Shown: one piece after another, positions 8,630-18,963 of the stretch
Numbering within the stretch: position 1 is the stretch's first letter
Layout: each line of letters opens with the position of its first letter
NCBI GenBank assembly: GCA_001724025.1
Contig: MEDJ01000011.1
Coordinates: 75,851-122,489, forward strand
DNA: 46,639 bases
Direction: 5' to 3'
DNA from: Acidobacteria bacterium SCN 69-37
GTDB lineage: Bacteria > Acidobacteriota > Vicinamibacteria > Vicinamibacterales > SCN-69-37
Translations under genes and position numbers: made by a program
Notes under the pieces: generated by a model
The model's database searches: none
What the model saw: only the letters and a program-made list of their open reading frames with translations
Told to the model about the DNA's origin: nothing

Positions 8630-9405
8630 GAGGGTCTCCTGTCACGCAGCGGCCGGGTCATCTCCCACAGGAGGATGGCGGCGCTCGTGGCAACGTTCAG
8701 CGAATTCACGCGCGCGCGCATCGGAAGCGTCACGCGCTGGTCGCAGGCGTCCACGAGATCGGGGGGCAGGCCGGCACCCTCGTTGCCGACGAGCACCAGC
8801 AGCGGTACGTCGAGGAGGCCCGCGTCAGGGGCTGCGCCGCTCGTCGCCACGCTGGCCACGGTCCTGACCTGACGACGGCGTGCCTCGGCCAGCACGTCGG
8901 CGGCTGGCCCGACACCGACGGGCAGGCGGAACGTGCTGCCCACGGCGCTGCGCAGGGCCTTCCAGCCACCGGGGGCGGCCGAGTCGTCGAGAACCAGGAC
9001 GCCCGTGGCGCCGAGCGCGTCGGCGCTGCGGATGATCGTGCCGACGTTGCCGGGATCCTGTACGCCCACGAGCCCGACGAGCCGCGGGTGGGACTGCGCC
9101 AGCAGCGTGACGGCCTCGGCAGGGGCCCAGCGCGCGATCGCGACGATCCCGCTGGGCGAGCGCACGGGCGATGCGGCCTCGGTCGCGGCCGCGCTGGCGT
9201 GCAGCACCGCAATCCCGCGCGCCTGCCAGGCTTCGGCCAGTCGGTCGTGGCGATCGTCGACCAGCACGCCTTCGAGCCGGACGCCGGCCTCGATCGCATC
9301 GGCGACGACGTGGGCGCCGTCGAGCAGGACGTCGTCGGCCTCGCCCCGTCCCGCGGCTACGGCGCGGCAGCGCTGCACGAACGGGTGCTGACGACTGGTG
9401 ATCAC
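8626..9405 (-). CDS. TrmH/SpoU-family RNA 2'-O-methyltransferase
   Basis: S-adenosylmethionine-dependent ribose methylase of rRNA or tRNA, 259 aa. An N-terminal substrate-binding subdomain ([11 protein letters not shown]...) precedes a SPOUT knot with the three SpoU motifs: [35 protein letters not shown] and [20 protein letters not shown]. The target base cannot be told. GTG 9405 is the start; TAACCT sits 7 nt upstream (9418-9413 on this strand), so the mRNA may be leaderless. First gene of a two-gene unit with rarA. Confidence 0.92.
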   Translation of the reverse strand: MITSRQHPFVQRCRAVAAGRGEADDVLLDGAHVVADAIEAGVRLEGVLVDDRHDRLAEAWQARGIAVLHASAAATEAASPVRSPSGIVAIARWAPAEAVTLLAQSHPRLVGLVGVQDPGNVGTIIRSADALGATGVLVLDDSAAPGGWKALRSAVGSTFRLPVGVGPAADVLAEARRRQVRTVASVATSGAAPDAGLLDVPLLVLVGNEGAGLPPDLVDACDQRVTLPMRARVNSLNVATSAAILLWEMTRPLRDRRPS

Positions 9406-9412
9406 AGCGAAC

Positions 9413-9418
9413 AGGTTA
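9413..9418 (-). promoter_or_regulatory. -10 box, leaderless-type, for the SpoU-family gene
   Basis: TAACCT on the minus strand with 7 nt to GTG 9405. Fits the TAnnnT plus 6-8 nt pattern seen at seven other genes here. No clear -35. Confidence 0.4.
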
Positions 9419-9512
9419 CACGGGCGGCGGGCCGCGGGCTACGCGGCCACTGGGGGGCGCTGCCGGCGACCGGGCGCGGACCGTTGACGACCGACGACCG
9501 GCACTGGTTGTT

Positions 9513-9593
9513 GGAGCCCTGGGGCTTCAGCCCCAGGGGAGAGGGGGGATCGACGCTGCGCGTGTTCCCCCGAGGCTGAAGCCTCGGGGCTCC
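9513..9593 (+). repeat. Composite REP-like element, copy 1
   Basis: An 81-bp unit. It consists of palindrome A (CCCTGGGGCTTCAGCCCCAG core), a spacer containing GCTGCGCGTGT, and palindrome B (CCGAGGCTGAAGCCTCGG). The outer ends GGAGCC and GGCTCC are also complementary, so the whole unit can fold as one long arm. It lies in the 410-bp gene-free stretch 9406-9815, which otherwise holds copy 2 and an octamer array. Confidence 0.8.
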
Positions 9594-9640
9594 GACGAGC
9601 GAGGGTGTGGGACGTGGGGCTCCGCGGGCGCGTGACGGTC

Positions 9641-9720
9641 GGAGCCCTGGGGCTTCAGCCCCAGGGGAGCGAGTGCCGGGCGCTGCGCGTGTCCCCCCGA
9701 GGCTGAAGCCTCGGGGCTCC
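9641..9720 (+). repeat. Composite REP-like element, copy 2
   Basis: Same orientation and architecture as the copy at 9513-9593, with nearly identical palindromes A and B and the shared GCTGCGCGTGT in the spacer; the remainder of the spacer differs. The two copies are 47 bp apart, a BIME-like pair upstream of the greA-type gene. Confidence 0.8.
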
Positions 9721-9757
9721 GAAGAGAGGAGGGCGTTGCCAGAGGAGACTATCCGCC

Positions 9758-9789
9758 GCCGTGCTGCCGCGCCGCCTTGTCGCCTCCAG
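9758..9789. repeat. GCC-octamer array upstream of greA-type gene
   Basis: Four octamers in register: GCCGTGCT, GCCGCGCC, GCCTTGTC, GCCTCCAG. It follows the REP pair directly and precedes a putative -10 TAGCCT at 9800-9805, which lies 10 nt before ATG 9816. Confidence 0.55.
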
Positions 9790-9815
9790 TGGAGCGTGTT
9801 AGCCTCAGCTCACCG

Positions 9816-10283
9816 ATGAAGGCACGGCTGATTAAACGCTTCGAAGATGAAATCGTGGTGCTCGAGCGCGAGTTGACGCAGGAACTGCCCAAGGAGATCC
9901 AGCGCGCGCGCGAGTTGGGCGACCTGCGCGAAAACGCCGAGTACGCGGCTGCCAAGGAGCGGCAGCGGTTCGTCGAGGCGCGCGTCTCCATGTTGCGCAT
10001 GCGGGTGTCGCAGATCCAGTTGATGAACCTCGACCGCATTCCGCGCGACAAGGCCGGCTTCGGCTCGAAGCTGACGTTGCGCGAGGGCGACCGCGAGATC
10101 GTGTACGAACTGGTCATGCCCGAGGACGCCGATCCCGAGCGCGGCCTCGTGTCCGTGGCGTCGCCGATCGGCCGGGCCCTGGTGGGACGGGAGGAGGGCG
10201 ACGAGGTCGTCGCTCCGACGCCGGGCGGCCAGCGTCGGTTCGAGATCCTCCGGCTCACGACGATTCACGACGACGACCAGTAG
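9816..10283 (+). CDS. GreA/GreB-family transcription elongation factor
   Basis: Rescues backtracked RNA polymerase by stimulating transcript cleavage through the secondary channel. The 155-aa product has an N-terminal antiparallel coiled coil with the tip motif ELGDLRENAEY, which keeps the acidic Asp and Glu that coordinate the catalytic Mg2+ in GreA. A C-terminal FKBP-like domain follows (VASPIGRALVGREEGDEV...). An upstream in-frame start at 9777 exists, but 9816 gives the standard family N-terminus. The product could be GreA or GreB. The gene is followed after 6 bp by the patatin-like gene. Confidence 0.9.
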   Translation: MKARLIKRFEDEIVVLERELTQELPKEIQRARELGDLRENAEYAAAKERQRFVEARVSMLRMRVSQIQLMNLDRIPRDKAGFGSKLTLREGDREIVYELVMPEDADPERGLVSVASPIGRALVGREEGDEVVAPTPGGQRRFEILRLTTIHDDDQ

Positions 10284-10289
10284 CGCACC

Positions 10290-11693
10290 GTGGCCGACAC
10301 CGCGTATTCGCCGGGGCTGCGGACGGGGGTCGTCCTCACCGGGGCCGGCACGGCCGGGGCCTACCATGCCGGCGCGCTGCGGGCCATTGCCGAGTCCGGC
10401 ATCCGCGTGGATGTCGTTGCCGCGCACGGCGCCGGCGCGCTGACCGCGCTGGCGTCGGCCGTCGACGGCGGGCCGCGCGTGTGGGATCCGGCCGGTCCGT
10501 GGACCGATGCGCGCCTGCACCACGCGTATCGCTGGCGTCCGGCGCTGCGCGTGGCCTGGGGCGGCCTGCTCGCCTGCTTCCTCCTCCTGTTGTCGCCGCT
10601 GGTCGTGTTGATCCTGGCCGCGGCCATCTATGCGCTGGCCACGCTGGCCGGGCTCGTCAGCCTGACGGGCGTTTCGACTGCACTGGTTGGCTGGTACTCG
10701 GCGGCGCTCGCGTGGCTCTTCGACCCGCCGATGATGCCGACGATCGTCCCGCGCCTGCTCGTCCTCGGCGTGCTGGTGATCGCGGGGGTGCTGGTCGCAG
10801 CGTCCTGGCGCGCCGCGCGCGTGGAGGGATCGCGTCGGCGCCGCGTCGGCGCGTTCTGGTGGCGGCTGCTGTCGTGGCCGCTCGACGCGACCGAGCCGTC
10901 GGCCATCGCGCTCGATCTGCTGTGGCAGCAGGTCCACGGCGCCTCGTCGGACAAGCTGCCGGTGGCGGAGGCGCTCGGGCGACGCTACGTCGACGTCCTC
11001 ACCGACAACTTCGGCGAACCGGGATTTCACGAGGTCCTGATTGGTGTGCACGACATCGATGCCCGTCGCGACGTGGTGGGCGCGGTGCTCTCGGCGTCGG
11101 GCCGGGCCGCGATCGAGACGAGCCGCGGCGGGCTCGACGATCGAGCCGGCGAAATCGTGGACTTCACCGGGCCGCAGCGCGACATGCTGGCCGGGTTCCT
11201 TGCCGGGGCGTTCCGGTTGCCCGTGGTGACGGCCCCGGCCGTGGTCGCGTATGGGGCCGACGACTACTGGCGCGGTGAACGGCACCGGGTCTGCGACAGG
11301 CCAGACCTGGTCAGCCGGCTGGTCGGCGAGATTGCCGCGCTGGGCGTGGAGCAGATCATCCTGATCGGCCCGGCCCCCCGGGCGGCGCGGCCGCACGGGA
11401 TTCGCGCCACGCCGATCGGCCTGCGCGCGCGGATGGGCGAATTGGTCCGTTCGCTCGAATCGGCGGCGTTGACCGATGCGGTCGCGGTCGCGGCCAGCCG
11501 CTGCAGCAGCGTCTTCGTCGTCCGTCCGGATCACAACCCGATCGGGCCGTTCGATTTTGCCGGCGTCTACGACGAATCCTCCGATCGCCTGCGGACCGTG
11601 GCCGAACTGATGCAGCAGGGCTACGCGGATGCGTATCACCGGCTGATCGAGCCGATGGTGGCAGCCGCCGACGCGTCGGAGACGATCGGGTAA
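10290..11693 (+). CDS. Patatin-like membrane protein lacking the catalytic serine
   Basis: Resembles a patatin/RssA phospholipase fold, 467 aa. The glycine-rich oxyanion region reads LTGAGTAGAYHAGAL (residues 16-30), followed by the beta strand IRVDVVAAHGAGAL. In active patatins this position reads GTSAG with Ser as nucleophile; here it is AHGAG, with Gly47 replacing Ser. The usual Asp-Gly-Gly of the dyad was not found either. A hydrophobic insertion with probable membrane helices occupies about residues 90-175. A transport, scaffold or lipid-binding role seems likelier than hydrolysis. GTG start 6 bp after the greA-type stop, so cotranscribed. Confidence 0.65.
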   Translation: MADTAYSPGLRTGVVLTGAGTAGAYHAGALRAIAESGIRVDVVAAHGAGALTALASAVDGGPRVWDPAGPWTDARLHHAYRWRPALRVAWGGLLACFLLLLSPLVVLILAAAIYALATLAGLVSLTGVSTALVGWYSAALAWLFDPPMMPTIVPRLLVLGVLVIAGVLVAASWRAARVEGSRRRRVGAFWWRLLSWPLDATEPSAIALDLLWQQVHGASSDKLPVAEALGRRYVDVLTDNFGEPGFHEVLIGVHDIDARRDVVGAVLSASGRAAIETSRGGLDDRAGEIVDFTGPQRDMLAGFLAGAFRLPVVTAPAVVAYGADDYWRGERHRVCDRPDLVSRLVGEIAALGVEQIILIGPAPRAARPHGIRATPIGLRARMGELVRSLESAALTDAVAVAASRCSSVFVVRPDHNPIGPFDFAGVYDESSDRLRTVAELMQQGYADAYHRLIEPMVAAADASETIG

Positions 11694-11723
11694 CGCGAAC
11701 GGCCACTGGCCGCTGGCAAGATA

Positions 11724-11751
11724 GAGCCCAGGGGCTTCAGCCGCGGGGGAC
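11724..11751 (+). repeat. Half copy of the REP-like element (palindrome A only)
   Basis: Degenerate palindrome A (AGCCCAGGGGCTTCAGCCGC). Palindrome B is absent. It is followed immediately by a GCC-octamer array, the same order as at 9513-9789. Confidence 0.6.
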
Positions 11752-11752
11752 T

Positions 11753-11775
11753 GCCGGCTGCCGTTGTGCCGCGTG
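11753..11775. repeat. GCC-octamer array upstream of PLP-lyase gene
   Basis: GCCGGCT (7 bp), then GCCGTTGT and GCCGCGTG in register. It ends 11 bp before the -10 candidate TAGCGT at 11787. Confidence 0.45.
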
Positions 11776-11786
11776 CCACGACGCGG

Positions 11787-11792
11787 TAGCGT
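11787..11792 (+). promoter_or_regulatory. -10 box, leaderless-type, for PLP-lyase gene
   Basis: TAGCGT with exactly 6 nt to ATG 11799; a transcript start 7 nt downstream would fall on the A of the ATG. Confidence 0.4.
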
Positions 11793-11798
11793 GTGGGC

Positions 11799-12980
11799 AT
11801 GCCTCGACAGGACACGACCGTCATCCACGCCGGCGAGGGCGCGTCGGACCGCGCACGCCCGCTGACCGCCCCGATCTACCAGACCTCGACCTTCGTCTTC
11901 GACAGCACTGCGGATCTCGAGGAGTACGTGGCCGGCGGCAGCGGCCGGTATCTCTACTCGCGCTACGCCAACCCGTCGGTCGAGTCGGCCGAGGCGAAGC
12001 TGGCGGCGCTCGAGGGGGCCGAGGCCGCGATGGTGACGGCATCGGGCATGGCGGCCACGGCCACGGCGCTGTTCGGCCTGCTCGCGGCCGGTGACGAACT
12101 GGTGGCGAGCGCGGCGATCTACGGCGGATCGATCCACCTGATGACCGGCTTCCTGCGGAAGTTCGGCGTGACCGTACGCCTCGTGCCGATGGGCGGGGAT
12201 CTGCTGGCGCACATCGGACCGGCAACGAAGGTCGTCTGGTTCGAGTCCCCGACCAATCCGACGCTGCGGTGTCTCGACATCCGGCACCTGGCCGCGGGCT
12301 GCCGGGAGCGGGGCATCACGTCGGTGTGCGACAACACGTTCGCGAGCCCGATCAACCAGCAGCCGCTCGCGCTCGGCGTCGACCTGGTCATGCACTCGGC
12401 CACGAAGTACCTCAACGGTCACAGCGATGTGGTGGCGGGCGCGCTCGCCGGCCCGGCGGCGCTGATCGATCGCCTGCAGCCGGCGCGCCGGTTTCTGGGC
12501 GGCGTGCTGGACCCGTCGGCGGCCTATGCGCTGGCCCGGGGCATGAAGACGATTGCCGTGCGCGTGGCGCGGCAGAACGAGTCGGCGCAGCGGCTGGCCG
12601 AGTGGCTGGCGGCCGATCCGCGCGTGCGCACCGTCGCGTACCCGGGCCTGCCGTCGCATCCCGATCACGCGATTGCGCGCCGGCAGATGTCGGGGTTCGG
12701 CGGCATGGTGACGTGTGCCGTCCACGGCGGCCTGGCCGCGGCGCGCGACGTCTTCGATCGCGTGCGACTCATCCAGCGGGCGGTGAGCCTGGGCGGCGTC
12801 GAGACGATCTGCAGCCTGCCGGTGCTGACCTCGCACTACGGCGTGTCGGCGGCCGATCTCGCAGCGGCAGGCGTCACCGACGACATGATCCGCATCTCGG
12901 TGGGGCTCGAGGATCCGGCCGACCTGATGGCGGATCTCGATCAGGCCCTCGGACGGGGACCGGCCGGCGCCGCGTCTTGA
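11799..12980 (+). CDS. Cys/Met-metabolism PLP-dependent lyase (trans-sulfuration family)
   Basis: PLP enzyme of the cystathionine gamma-synthase/gamma-lyase, methionine gamma-lyase and O-acylhomoserine sulfhydrylase family, 393 aa. Family marks are APIYQTSTF, YSRYANPSVE (Tyr/Arg touching PLP phosphate of the partner subunit), VVWFESPTNPT, and the Schiff-base lysine in HSATKYLNGHSD (Lys203). The reaction within the family cannot be assigned from motifs. The Tyr in the substrate loop around ASAAIYGGS fits the family generally. ATG 11799 is chosen over GTG 11793; a TAGCGT -10 lies 6 nt upstream. Confidence 0.9.
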   Translation: MPRQDTTVIHAGEGASDRARPLTAPIYQTSTFVFDSTADLEEYVAGGSGRYLYSRYANPSVESAEAKLAALEGAEAAMVTASGMAATATALFGLLAAGDELVASAAIYGGSIHLMTGFLRKFGVTVRLVPMGGDLLAHIGPATKVVWFESPTNPTLRCLDIRHLAAGCRERGITSVCDNTFASPINQQPLALGVDLVMHSATKYLNGHSDVVAGALAGPAALIDRLQPARRFLGGVLDPSAAYALARGMKTIAVRVARQNESAQRLAEWLAADPRVRTVAYPGLPSHPDHAIARRQMSGFGGMVTCAVHGGLAAARDVFDRVRLIQRAVSLGGVETICSLPVLTSHYGVSAADLAAAGVTDDMIRISVGLEDPADLMADLDQALGRGPAGAAS

Positions 12981-13006
12981 CTTGCCTGTGGCGATCGGCC
13001 TAGTTT
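12977..13006 (+). promoter_or_regulatory. Promoter of the DJ-1/PfpI gene
   Basis: TTGACT (12977-12982), 18-bp spacer, TAGTTT (13001-13006). The -35 overlaps the end of the upstream lyase gene. Expected start near 13013, giving a leader of about 37 nt that contains AGAGAGGCGAG ahead of GTG 13050. One of the few sites here with both hexamers recognisable. Confidence 0.55.
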
Positions 13007-13049
13007 GCTCTGTTACCAGCGATCCGAACGGTCGAAAGAGAGGCGAGAC

Positions 13050-13613
13050 GTGAGTCAGAAGATCCTGATCATCGTGGGTGATGGCGGCGAGAGCTACGAA
13101 ACCTGGTATGCCGTGCACCGGTTCCAGGAAGCCGGGTACGAGACGGTGGTGGCCGCGCCGAGCAAGCGGCGGCTGAACCTGGTCATCCACGACTTCGAGC
13201 CGGGATGGGACACCTACATGGAGCGTCCCGGCTACATCATGGAGGCGGACACGACGTTCGACGACGTCTCGCCGAAGGATTATGTGGCGGTCATGTGCAT
13301 CGGCGGCCGGGCCCCCGAGTACCTGCGCAACAACAAGCGCGTCCTCGAGATCATCCGCGAGTGCGATCAGCTCGGGAAGTGGCTGTTCGCCATCTGTCAC
13401 GGCGTCCAGCTCGTGGCCGCGGCCGACCTGGTGCGCGGCAAGAAGCTGACCTGCTACGAGCACGTCCGGCTCGAGGCCGAGGCCGTGGGTGCGACCTGGA
13501 TCCGGACCGACGTCGTACGCGACGGTCGACTGGTGACATCGCCCACTTGGCGCGAGCATCCCGCGTTCTACCGCGAGGCGATGGCCTGCCTGGCCGGACA
13601 GGCGGGCAAGTAG
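13050..13613 (+). CDS. DJ-1/PfpI family protein
   Basis: Class-I-glutamine-amidotransferase-like fold of the PfpI/YhbO/DJ-1 group, 187 aa, cytosolic. The nucleophile elbow is LFAICHGVQL with Cys116, preceded by CIGGRAPEYLR. A Glu near the N-terminus (GDGGESYE) fits the conserved acid next to the cysteine in DJ-1 proteins. Known members are called proteases, deglycases or glyoxalase III; which applies is not readable. GTG 13050 is preferred because a purine-rich site precedes it and the beta-strand QKILIIVGD then starts as usual; the frame extends back to 13005. Confidence 0.88.
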   Translation: MSQKILIIVGDGGESYETWYAVHRFQEAGYETVVAAPSKRRLNLVIHDFEPGWDTYMERPGYIMEADTTFDDVSPKDYVAVMCIGGRAPEYLRNNKRVLEIIRECDQLGKWLFAICHGVQLVAAADLVRGKKLTCYEHVRLEAEAVGATWIRTDVVRDGRLVTSPTWREHPAFYREAMACLAGQAGK

Positions 13614-13619
13614 CCGGCG

Positions 13620-14429
13620 GTGCCTGCCGATCGGTTCACATCCGCCCGCGGGGCCGTCTGGCCGATCGAGACGGCCGGTGACGGGCCGCCGGTGCTCGCG
13701 CTCCACGGCGTGGGCGGCGGCGCCTATTTCTTCCGCGGGCTGGCCGGTCGGCTCGATGACCGGTATCGCGTGATCGCGACGGACCTGCCGTCGGGCCTGG
13801 CGCCCGACGGCAGCGTCGCGCCCGCTGACATGGCGACGTGGGCCGACGATCTCGTCGAGTACCTCGCGGCGCGGGAACGTGAGCCGGTCGTGGTCGTCGG
13901 CCACTCGCTCGGAACCATCCTCGCGCTCGAACTATGGCGTCGCGCCCCGCGTGCCGTCCGGGCGCTGGTCTTCGTCGGGGGCGTGCCGCGCGTGCGCGAT
14001 CAGGTGCGTCCGCGCCTGGCCGATCGCGCCGACGCCATCGAGGCCAGCCACAGGATGGACGGATGGGGCGCGCGCATCGCGCCGGGCGTCTTCGGACCTA
14101 GGGCCCTGCGCGAGCGGCCCGAACTCGTGGGGCTCTTCGAGCGGCTGCTCGAGGCGCACCCGCCGGCCACCTACGTCCGCAACATGCGTGCGCTCCTCGC
14201 GGCCTCGGCCGTCGACGTCGTGTCGACCGTGACGGTGCCCTGTCTCTCGATCAGCGGCACGGACGACGCGTACGCGCCGCCCGAGTCCGTCGAAGCGTTT
14301 CTGGATCAGCTGCCGCAGCCGTGTGCGCGGGTGATGATGGACGGCGTGGGGCACATGCCGTTCTTCGAGGCGCCCGCCGAGTTCGCGCGCGCGGTGGGGA
14401 CGTTCCTGGCGATGCTGTCCCGCGACTGA
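13620..14429 (+). CDS. Alpha/beta hydrolase
   Basis: Serine hydrolase of the general alpha/beta fold (esterase/lactonase-like), 269 aa, no signal peptide. Oxyanion motif ALHGVGGG, nucleophile elbow VVVGHSLGT with Ser96, acid SGTDDAYAP, and His in GVGHMPFFEAP form a complete triad in the right order. The substrate is unknown. GTG start 6 bp after the DJ-1-type stop suggests an operon. It is followed by a 53-bp convergent gap to the DHH gene. Confidence 0.87.
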   Translation: MPADRFTSARGAVWPIETAGDGPPVLALHGVGGGAYFFRGLAGRLDDRYRVIATDLPSGLAPDGSVAPADMATWADDLVEYLAAREREPVVVVGHSLGTILALELWRRAPRAVRALVFVGGVPRVRDQVRPRLADRADAIEASHRMDGWGARIAPGVFGPRALRERPELVGLFERLLEAHPPATYVRNMRALLAASAVDVVSTVTVPCLSISGTDDAYAPPESVEAFLDQLPQPCARVMMDGVGHMPFFEAPAEFARAVGTFLAMLSRD

Positions 14430-14482
14430 GGTCGAGCGTCCGGGCCGAGTGACGCCTGCAGGACGTCAGCCTCGATCGCTCG

Positions 14483-15922
14483 CTATTTGGTGGCCTTGGC
14501 TTCGACGCGCGGCGTCCTGGGCTCGCTCGCGTCGCTGAGGAAGGCTTCGGCCATCTCGCCGATGCGGGCTGCGATGCCGACACCCGACATGTCGCCGAAC
14601 TTCGCGCGGAAGCGTTCCATGGGCACGACGGCCTTCGCCATCGCGCGGTGGCCGCCGGCGTTCCCGATGTCGCCGAACGCCGCCTTGACGAATTCGCCCG
14701 CGTTGCGCGCGTAGCCCAGATTCCTCACGCTCAGCACGAACTGGTCGTTGACGATGCCCGACACCATCGTCCACTTCACGTCCTCGACCTGGAGGAGGAA
14801 GTCGGCGGTGTAGGGGATGAAGTCCTCGCGCGAGGTCTGGCCGAGGAACGCGGAGAACACGCGGTTGCGGAGCCGGCTGGTGGCCAGCGCGCGCGTGACG
14901 TGCTCCAGGCGCTCGAGCGTGATCTCGGCGCCTTCCATCTTGCGGATCATCGCCGCGTCGGCCAGCGGATACAGGTACGAGAACGCCTCGAGGTCCACGC
15001 GGTTCGTCTGGCGCGCGAAGAAGAGCGTGTCCGACTTGATCGCGTAGAGCATGGCCGTGGCCGTGCGCTCCGAGATGTTCACGTCGACGGCCCGCAGGTG
15101 TTCCGTGAGGATCGTGCAGGTCGAGCCGTAGTCGGCGCGGATGTCCTTGAACACCGACGTGTAGCCGGGCTGTTCGGGGTGGTGATCGATCACCAGGTCC
15201 ACGCGCGGCAGCAGGCCGCCGAAGTAGTGCGGCTGCACGTCGACGGTGGCGATGCGATCGAACCCGGCGAATTCCGCGGGGGTGATCGTCTCGATCTGGA
15301 TGTCGAGCATGTCGACCATCCGCAGGTTCTCGGGGCGCGTCACCCCCTGCACGGCGCCGATGATGGCGGTGGCCTTGGTGCGGCGCAGCACGTTGCGCAG
15401 CGCCAGGCCGGCGGCAATCGCGTCGGGGTCCGGCTCGTTGTGCAGCAGGATCAGGACGCGGTCCGCGTCGGCGAAGTAGCGCTGGTACTGCTGCACGCGC
15501 GCCCGCGTCAGCGATCGACCGAGCTCGGTGGTGAGCGGGCCGGCCAGCAGTTCCGCGAAGTCGAGGTGCGTCAGTTCCGGACAGACGGCCTTGAGCTCGT
15601 CGACGTTGCGCCGCTGGGGCGTGTGGCCGACGTGCAGGATGTAGACGAGGCTGCCGCCCGCGTCGCGAATCGCGCTGACGACGCGCTTCAGGCCGCGACG
15701 GCCGTTGTCTTCGACGATCACACAGGTATTGGGCGTGAGATCGACCCGGAGATACGAGTCGACCCGCCTGGGATCCGCGACGGTTGCTGCTACACCGTCA
15801 TCGACGAGACGCCGAGCCAGTGGGCGGCTCTCGATCAGGAACTCGATCTCGAACACGCCCGACAGGACCCGGTGAAGGGTCCTGATAACCAGCTCGTCCT
15901 GACAGACGGCCAGCGCACGCAC
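14483..15922 (-). CDS. DHH-family phosphoesterase with N-terminal RCK/TrkA-like domain
   Basis: Mn2+-dependent phosphodiesterase of the NrnA/GdpP/RecJ superfamily, 479 aa. Residues 1-120 look like a Rossmann regulatory domain of the TrkA-N/RCK kind ([29 protein letters not shown]). The DHH domain follows, with [13 protein letters not shown] (metal Asp pair), the DVQPHYF strand and [10 protein letters not shown] (the DHH motif). The DHHA1 domain has [12 protein letters not shown]. Members cleave nanoRNA or cyclic dinucleotides such as c-di-AMP; fusion to an RCK-like domain suggests nucleotide or ion sensing, which is inference. The start is GTG 15922, 8 nt after a perfect TATAAT. Confidence 0.88.
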   Translation of the reverse strand: MRALAVCQDELVIRTLHRVLSGVFEIEFLIESRPLARRLVDDGVAATVADPRRVDSYLRVDLTPNTCVIVEDNGRRGLKRVVSAIRDAGGSLVYILHVGHTPQRRNVDELKAVCPELTHLDFAELLAGPLTTELGRSLTRARVQQYQRYFADADRVLILLHNEPDPDAIAAGLALRNVLRRTKATAIIGAVQGVTRPENLRMVDMLDIQIETITPAEFAGFDRIATVDVQPHYFGGLLPRVDLVIDHHPEQPGYTSVFKDIRADYGSTCTILTEHLRAVDVNISERTATAMLYAIKSDTLFFARQTNRVDLEAFSYLYPLADAAMIRKMEGAEITLERLEHVTRALATSRLRNRVFSAFLGQTSREDFIPYTADFLLQVEDVKWTMVSGIVNDQFVLSVRNLGYARNAGEFVKAAFGDIGNAGGHRAMAKAVVPMERFRAKFGDMSGVGIAARIGEMAEAFLSDASEPRTPRVEAKATK

Positions 15923-15930
15923 AGCTCCGC

Positions 15931-15936
15931 ATTATA
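15931..15936 (-). promoter_or_regulatory. -10 box, near-leaderless, for the DHH gene
   Basis: Consensus TATAAT on the minus strand, 8 nt from GTG 15922. A weak -35 (TGGCCG) sits 17 bp upstream. Confidence 0.5.
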
Positions 15937-16180
15937 CGGAAAGTGGATCGGGCCGGCCACCCGGACCGGCGGGGGCCGGCGACGAGACGATAGAATCGAC
16001 GGTGCGGGACGTCCCGGTGCCCCTTCGCCCCCTGCGGTCGGTCTGGCTGGCCGGGGGCGCCAGGCGCCGGCGGCCTGCGCCGGACGCGCGGCCCGGATGG
16101 CGCGGTCCCGCATCATAATGAGGGGACGGCCGGCATCGTCACCTGCCTCCCCACGGCCTTTTCCGACCCGTCACACCCTG

Positions 16181-18192
<2,012 letters not shown>

Positions 18193-18196
<4 letters not shown>

Positions 18197-18963
18197 AGAC
18201 ATTCGTGGAGTGGATCAAGAACGCCCTGCTCGAAGTGCAGGAATACCTGCGCCTGGTGAGCCAGGTGGGCCGCGCGCTGGTGTCCAGGCCCTTCTACGGC
18301 CGCGACGTCGTGCAGCAGCTCGACCTCATCGGGGTCGGCTCGCTCACCGTCGTGCTGCTGACCGGCCTGTTCACGGGCATGGTGCTCGCGCTGCAGTCCG
18401 GCATGACGCTGGACCAGTTCGGCGCCCGGTCGATCGTCGGCCGGCTCGTCAGCGCGACGATGGTCAAGGAACTCGGGCCCGTGCTCACGGCGCTGATGGT
18501 GACCGGCCGTGTCGGGTCGGGCATTGCGGCCGAGCTCGGCTCGATGGTGGTGACCGACCAGATCGCCGCGCTGCGCGCGCTCGGGACCGATCCCATCCGC
18601 AAGCTGGTCCTGCCGCGCGTGATTGCCGGCACGGTCATGGTCCCCGTGCTCACCGTCGTCTCCAACGGCGTCGGGATGCTCGGCGGGATGATCATCTCGG
18701 TCACGCAGCTGCGCGTGGCCGCGAGCATCTACTGGTCGAACGTGGTCGACGGCCTGTACATGGCCGACATCTGGATGGGACTCATCAAGCCGGTCGTGCT
18801 CGGATTCGCGCTGGTGTCGATCGGCTGTCATGTCGGGCTGCGCACGAAGGGCGGCACGCAGGGCGTGGGGCGGGCCACGACCAATGCGGTCGTGACCGGA
18901 TCGGTGGCGGTGCTGGTGCTCGACTTCCTGATCACGAAGCTGCTGATTTCGGTGTTGTACTGA
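18193..18963 (+). CDS. mlaE: Phospholipid ABC transporter permease MlaE
   Basis: Inner-membrane permease of the Mla system that moves phospholipids between the outer and inner membranes, 256 aa with five or six hydrophobic segments. The MlaE/YrbE core is clear: [60 protein letters not shown] and the C-terminal [22 protein letters not shown] 18193 overlaps the uvrB stop, and the stop shares one base with the mlaF ATG (TGATG), so translation is probably coupled along the chain. Confidence 0.95.

Noticed and set aside
7304-9405. Defence island or prophage
   Set aside because: All genes are ordinary housekeeping families; no integrase, capsid, restriction or CRISPR-type gene anywhere in the window.
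9810-13904. 1364-aa open frame on the minus strand
   Set aside because: Shadow of the GreA, patatin-like, PLP-lyase and DJ-1 genes; composition typical of antisense frames and no recognisable domain.
16114-16119. CATAAT as a uvrB -10 box
   Set aside because: It lies 61 nt before the preferred start with no -35 and overlaps an alternative ATG; not strong enough to list.
14648-16180. Long upstream extension of the uvrB frame
   Set aside because: Antisense to the DHH gene; UvrB homology begins only at 16181.
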